Assembly: GCA_018857735.1 (NCBI GenBank)
Contig: JABMCL010001779.1
Location: forward strand, 166,001-230,000
Reading direction: 5' to 3'
DNA length: 64,000 nt
From: Alviniconcha marisindica
Lineage: Eukaryota > Mollusca > Gastropoda > Provannidae
Part shown: positions 55,201 to 62,889 of the stretch, piece by piece
Numbering within the stretch: position 1 is the stretch's first letter
Layout of the letters: each line of letters starts with the position of its first letter
Notes under the pieces: generated by a model
Database searches by the model: none
Told to the model about the DNA's origin: nothing
The model's input: the letters and a program-made list of their open reading frames with translations, nothing else
Made by a program: the position numbers and the translations under genes

Positions 55201-56939
55201 TCATTTTCACAAAACAGAGCAAGGTCGAATTGTGCAGCATTTCAAACCCCCCCCCCCCCCTCCCCCCATCCCACAACCCTGATAAGCTGTATGTGGCTTC
55301 TGTGGACATTAAGCACCATGAAAGAAAGAAAGAAGAAGTAGTCATTTTCACAAAACAGAGCAAGGTGCAATTGTGCAGCATTTTCAACCCCCCCACCCCC
55401 CACCCACCACCGCTCCTGATCAGCTTATGTGGCTTCTGTGGATGTTAATCACCACGAGCATAGAGGAATGATGAAGAAGTAGTCATTTTCAGGAGACAGA
55501 GCAAGGTTGAATTGTGCAGCATTTAAAAAAAAACTCCATCCCCCATCCCTAATAAGCTGTATGTGACTTTCTGTGTGGACGTTAAACACCTTGAACCAGA
55601 GAAGGAAAGGTGAAGAATTTGTCATTTTCAGGAGATAGAGCAAGGTCGAATTAGATGCAACATTTGAACCCCCCCCCCCCCCCTCACATCCCTAATAAGC
55701 TGTATGTGACTTTCTGTGTGGACATTAAACACCTTGAACCAGAGAAGGAAAGGTGAAGAATTTGTCATTTTCAGGAGATGAGCAAGGTCGAATTGTGCAA
55801 CATTTGACCCCCCCCCCCCCACATCCCTAATAAGCTGTATGTGACTTTCTGTGTGGACGTTAAACACCTTGAACCAGAGAAGGAAGGAAAGGTGAAGAAT
55901 TCGTCATTTTCAGGAGATAGAGCAAGATCGAATTGTGCAGCATTTGAACCCCCCCCCCCCCACCCTAATAAGCCGCATGTGGCTTCTGTGGATGTAAGCA
56001 CATTGGCCAAAAGAAAGAAAGAAGAAGAAGAAGTCACTTTCAGGAGAGAGAGAGAGAGAGAAAGAGCAAGGCCGAATTGTGCCGCATTTCTGCTAGACCG
56101 TCAAGACAGAGCAGCACCGGCTTCCTTGATTTTCAGCATGTCCTTTCTTGATTTTGACAGAGTCAAGCCCTTGGAGTATCTGGGAATTTTGATCACGCAT
56201 GAAGGATCCGGCAGCATCCTGTCTTACCTCAGGAAAAAGTGGGTTGTGTTTGATTTTTTATTTGATTTTTTAACGGGTTTTATATTTACATTCATTATTA
56301 TTATTATAAATCAGCTGCAACCATACAAGGCAAAATAGATATCTATGTTGTGTTATTTTATTAATAATTAATAAAATTAATATTGTGTTATTTTATTAAT
56401 AATTAATAAAATAGTTATTTAAACATTAGTGTTAGTAATTAACCTTACATTGTAACGTCTGATTATTTGAGTCTATGTCAAATGATTGTAATTTGCCTTG
56501 TATGGTTGCAGCTGATCTATAATAATAATAAATAATTCTTGCTAACCAGAGTTTAAAAACTCACTGCGCTGTTCAAACATCTTATGACAAAAAACACATT
56601 ATAAACATTTCAAACAAACAGAACCTTAAATATTGTAGTCTACCATTATCGCCTATCAAACAGTAACCATGTTACACACACACACACACACACGCGTGCA
56701 CACACACACACACACACACACACACGCGTGCACACATACACACACACACACACAGAGTGACATGCGCACACCAGTCTCTGCTTGTCCACTCAAATACAAC
56801 AATTAATAAATGATAAATACTCTGTCCGGGATCTCTCATGCTCTCTCCCTCCCCCTCGTACTCCCTCCCCCCCCCATTCATGTGCTTCTGTCTACATTCA
56901 ACAGCCACTGTCCCCTAATCAGAGATTGTTTGTCATTGT

Positions 56940-56986
<47 letters not shown>

Positions 56987-57056
56987 ACACACACACACAC
57001 ACACCACACCACACCACACCACACCCACACCACACCACACCACACCACACCACCAC

Positions 57057-57125
<69 letters not shown>

Positions 57126-57185
57126 ACACACACCACACCACACCACACCACACCACACACCACACCACACACACACACACACACA

Positions 57186-57257
<72 letters not shown>

Positions 57258-57272
57258 CACACCACACACACA

Positions 57273-57304
<32 letters not shown>

Positions 57305-57538
57305 CACACACACATAGTCACACACATCACTACTCGTCACACTCAACATACACAATAAACGATACACATCACCTTCCTGATGTGTGACTCATCACTGTCT
57401 CCCTCAAATACCATAAATGATAAATACTCTTTCCTGGATCCTAGTCTCCCCCTCCCCCCTCTGCACCCCCCCCCACCCCCATGTGCTTCTGTCTACATTC
57501 AACAGCTACTGTCCCCTAATCAGCGACTGCATGTCATT

Positions 57539-57577
<39 letters not shown>

Positions 57578-57706
57578 ACACACACACATACACACACACA
57601 CATACACACACACACCACACACACACACAACACACACACACACAACACCACACACACACACACACATACACACACTACACACACACCCACACACACACAC
57701 ACACAA

Positions 57707-57753
<47 letters not shown>

Positions 57754-57939
57754 ACCGTCTCCGCTCGTCCACTCAAATACAGCAATTAATAAATGATAAA
57801 TACTCTGTCTGGGATGTCTCATGCTCTCTCCCTCTTCCCCTGTCCCCCCCCCCCCCCCACCCATTCATGCATCCGTTACATTAAACAGCGTTGTCCCCTA
57901 AACAGCACTGTGTTCATTGTACGCACACCCACCACCACA

Positions 57940-57984
<45 letters not shown>

Positions 57985-60900
57985 ACACACACACACACAC
58001 ACCACACACCACACCACACACACACACAACCACACACACACACGAGTGACATACACACACCAGTCTCCGCTCGTCCACTCAAATACAACAATTAATAAAT
58101 GATAACTCCCTTCCCCTGCCCCCCCCCCCCCCCCCCGCCCCCCCACCCCCCACCCCCATTCTGTGCATCCATCTACATTAAAAAGCCACTGTCCCCTAAA
58201 CAGCCACCGTGTGTCATTGCATTATTTGAAGGTTTCGTTTGGAATCCCGCGGCCTTTCACTCTGCCGCAAAGTTTTAGTTTGCCAGTTGTACATAGCAGC
58301 CCGCCTCCAGGATTTGTGTGTGGAGTATTAATTGCAACCTCAACACACACAGGAGTTAATTAGCACTCAAAAGCCGTCACACAAACACAACAACACAGAC
58401 CCGAGTCTCTGTTATATAGGTTAGTTAACTGGTTCAGAATGTTGATGTTGACTTTGAATTTGTGTGTATCCTTTGGTTTGTACAGATACGTTCATATGCA
58501 TAAAAACTGAATCAATTTTTTATATATAAATTAAACAGAAAAAAAGCCACAATTTTTTTTCATATATATATATGCATAAAAACTAAATAAGATTTTTCAT
58601 ATATATTAAACAGAAAAAAAGACACAAAAAAAGACCTGAGTCACCTATGGTATCTCTCACCTGGCATGCCAGGAAATACAAGGTGTGTAAAGTCCACCAG
58701 AGGTACTTCCTCACAATTTTCAAGTCATACATCTTAACATTGTTGTTCTGGCAGTTGCTGACGGTCTCTTAGTTCTTTGTGGGACGAGCTACCCATAGGA
58801 ACTTGACGACCCCTCCCCCGCCTTTGCCCCTGTCCCTAAAGCCCGTTCTTAACTGGGCAAACATTTGCTTCGCCAACATAGTTCAGAGTATTTGTCGAAC
58901 CTAGTTGGTTCTTAATTGGGCGAAAATTTGCTTCGCGAACCTAGTTGGGAGTATTTGTCAAACTACAATGAAGCTATTTTTGGGGCCCTAAAAGCTTTGC
59001 TCAACGTGTTCTGGGAATATTTTTTGCCCAGTTTGGCGAACATTGCCACTGACTGGTTGAGAGCAAAGAGCTCTCCAGTGGATGAGGAAGAAATGAAAAA
59101 TAGATGAAGGTGTTGATACTTCACTCACTTCAGAGGGAATTTACCTATTTGTTGACTTGCAGAAGGCGCAACCTTGTCTCCGAGAACCAAAATGATATAG
59201 TAGTTAGTTGAATTATCCTGTGAGGGATGATTAAAGTATATTGACTTGACTTTAGCCAACATTTTGGAGTCCTGTTGTCTGCTGCGCTTCTGCTGCAAGT
59301 TCGGGCCAAAGCTTGCATCTCATTATAAGCCAGTTCAGAACGAAGCATAGTTCATTGAACTGGCCAAGCCATATTGGGCGAAGTAAAAGTTCAATTAAGA
59401 AACGAATTATAGTTAGTCAAACTGTCCAAAGTATGTTCAGTGAACAAACAGTTCACCCAATTAAGAATGGGCTTAATAGACCACATGTGGTCTCTGTGTA
59501 CATTAAGCCCTACAATTCATTCCTAAAGACCTTCAGGTGATACAGGTTCTGCTTGAGCACTCGGGGTCTCGTGCTGTTTCCGAGTGTATTAATTGCGATG
59601 CTGTGATTGGATGAAGCAGTCTGGTGATTGGCAGCCTTGCATCCTCTAAGCTCCACCCAGTGGCATGAGGTCCAGTAAAAGTGTGGTGGCACCCAGGCAT
59701 TTTAAAGATTTACTGGATCGTTTCTCTCTCTCTGTGTCTCTGTCTCTCTCTCGCGTTCAATCAGCCTGACGATCAGCCTGGTGAGCGAGAGTTCACTGAA
59801 AGGAATGTCACACAAAACTGGCAATCCAAAGAAGGGCGTGTCTCCTCAGCACGTGCTGATTGGCTAATCTCCAGCCTGTCGCTCCAGATTTGGTGACACG
59901 TGAATAATTTGTCGTATCAAGTCAGAGAGCATGATGGTGCACAGTACCGGAAGATGCGAAGGCAGGATTTGTTTACTTTCTCTGTCCCCTCTTCTTCTGT
60001 CTTTTGATGCAGACATTGTCGTCTCAGATCGGACAACACGTTGATTGATTGATTGATTGATTGAACTTTATTTCTCAATGGTGAAGATATTAGCACAAAG
60101 CCGACTCATATCTGCTCTACAGTACTATAATAACCAGACATTCACAGTTAAATATTATCAGAGCTAAGACAAATCAGCATCAGTAAAAAAAAAAACAATT
60201 AATAAATAATAATATAACACAAAACATATAAAACCAGACAGCAATTGCAACGGAATGAACAAAGATAGCAGTGAAAACAATGGAGCAAAAAGTGCAAAGC
60301 ACATTTACTCCCACACACCTCCACCAAAAACACACAAGAACAAAAAACAACCGGTAATTACAGAGAGCAGGGAAGGGGAGGGATAAAATTAAGCTTAAGA
60401 AAAATGACAATATCAACAAGGAAAAAGAAATGGATACTGAATTAGTACATAAAAATAAACAAAAAAACAAAACAAAAACAACAAAAACAAAACACACACA
60501 CACAACAACTGAAGCAAATGGTGCAGTGTAGCAGAAGATGTAACGGCAGAAATGTTGTTTTTCTCCGGTTACTGTCTTTAAAAAAAGTATACTTGATATT
60601 AGGTGTCTGTGCACTTTGCGGTCCGACTGTTTCACATACACGCAGGCACACCAATTTTGGCAACCCCGCTTTTTGTCTGTAGCATGAATACAGTGTGTTG
60701 GAAATAATTATTTTCTTCACTAAGGACCCATGTTCTGGTGTCTGTGCACTTTGCGGTCTGACTGTTTTACATACACGCAGACACACCAATTTTGGCAACC
60801 CCTCTTAGTCTGTAGCATGATGATACAACGTGTTGGAAGACGTGAAGGTTTTGACGACAATGTGTTTCAGGTCCTGGGCATTGTCGCTAACAGGAGGAAA

Positions 60901-62801
60901 CATGGCCTCTGGCTTTGACCTCAACAAGCTGTGGAGTGGTTTCTTTGTCAGGATCGTTCTCACTGATGCTGGAATGGAGCACGTTTCAGATGTAAGAAGA
61001 AGAAGAGTTGTGGTGGTCACTGAGTGTATGTGCGTAGGCTTTGGTGGCCTGAAGTGCTTACGAATTAACAGCAAGGCTTCAATGCACAGACCTGTGCACA
61101 CCCAAATACCTCCTCCCACACACATACACACACACCTCCCCCCCACACACACATACCCCCCCCCCCCCCCCCCATTCATTTGCACACCCATCACCCACAC
61201 ACTACCCCCCACACCACACAACACACATACATCACACCCCCAACACACCCACTACACTACCACACACATACCCCCCAAACACCCTCCCACCCGCACACTA
61301 ATCACCCCCCAAACTCTCACACGACACATACCCCACACCCCACATACCCACATACAACCGACACATACATCACACACACATCTCAATACCCTCTCACACA
61401 CTCACACACACACATGAACCCCCCAACACCGGACATGTAACCACATAATTTCACTCAGACAGAATTCGTCCTGCTTTATGTTTTTGCCCAGGATGATTCG
61501 GACATGTGTTTGAATATTCTGTTGCCCTTTCTAAGGACATGGGTAATTAGACATAATCTCTTCAGTTGTCTGCATTTTGTTGTGTGTTTGTTTTTGCCAG
61601 GTGATTCGCACTGTGTTTGAATATTCTGTTGCCCTTTCTAAGGACATGGGTAATTAGACATAACTTCATCTTCAGTTGTCTGCATTTTGTTGTTGTGTTT
61701 GTTTTTGCCAGGTGATTCGCACTGTGTTTGAATATTCTGTTGCCCTTTCTAAGGACATGGGTAATTAGACATAACTTCATCTTCAGTTGTCTGCATTTTG
61801 TTGTTGTGTTTGTTTTTGCCAGGTGATTCGCATTGTGTTTGAATATTCTGTTGCCCTTTCTAAGGACATGGGTAATTAGACATAATTTCGTCTTCAGTTG
61901 TCTGCATTTTGTTGCTGTGTTTGTTTTTGCCAGGTGATTCGCACTGTGTTTGAATACTCTGTTCCCCTTTCTAAGGACATGGGTAATTACACATAATTTC
62001 ATCTTCAGGGAAAGAGATTGCGTTGCCTGCATTTTGTTGCTGTGTTTGTTTTTGCCAGGTGATTCGCACTGTGTTTGAATACTCTGTTCCCCTTTCTAAG
62101 GACATGGGTAATTACTAATTCATCTTCAGGGAAAGAGATTGCCTGTGCCTGATTTCTGTTGCTGTGTTTGTTTTTGCCAGGTGATTCGCACTGTGTTTGA
62201 ATATTCTGTTCCCCTTTCTAAGGACATTGGTAATTACACATAATTTCATCTTCAGGGAAAGAGATTGCGTTGCCTGCATTTTGTTGCTGTGTTTGTTTTT
62301 GCCAGGTGATTCGCACTGTGTTTGTTTTTGCCAGGTGATTCGCACTGTGTTTGTTTTTGCCAGGTGATTCGCACTGTGTTTGTTTTTGCCAGGTGATTCG
62401 CACTGTGTTTTTTTTGCCAGGTGATTCGCACTGTGTTTGTTTTTGCCAGGTGATTCGCACTGTGTTTGAGTACATTGCCATGCTGCAGAAGTGTGGGCCT
62501 CAGGCCTGGTTCTACTCCGAGCTCAGGGACATTGAGAACATCAAGTTTCGCTTCCGGGAGGAGGTTGGTTTTGTTGGGGTTTTGTTGGAGAGTCGCTGTT
62601 CAGACGTTTTTTTTGAAACCGGTGCAACATCTGAAAGGCAGCGAAAGTGGTTCAGGGAAAACGGTCAGAGTCGCTGTAATGGTCAGGTACATGGCGGTCT
62701 GTACTGCTGTTAGAGCTCTGCTAGCAAACTCCCAGTTCTGAGAACAGTCGAGAACACACATGCACGCATGCACACGCACGCAGGCATGCACGCACGCACA
62801 C

Positions 62802-62889
<88 letters not shown>

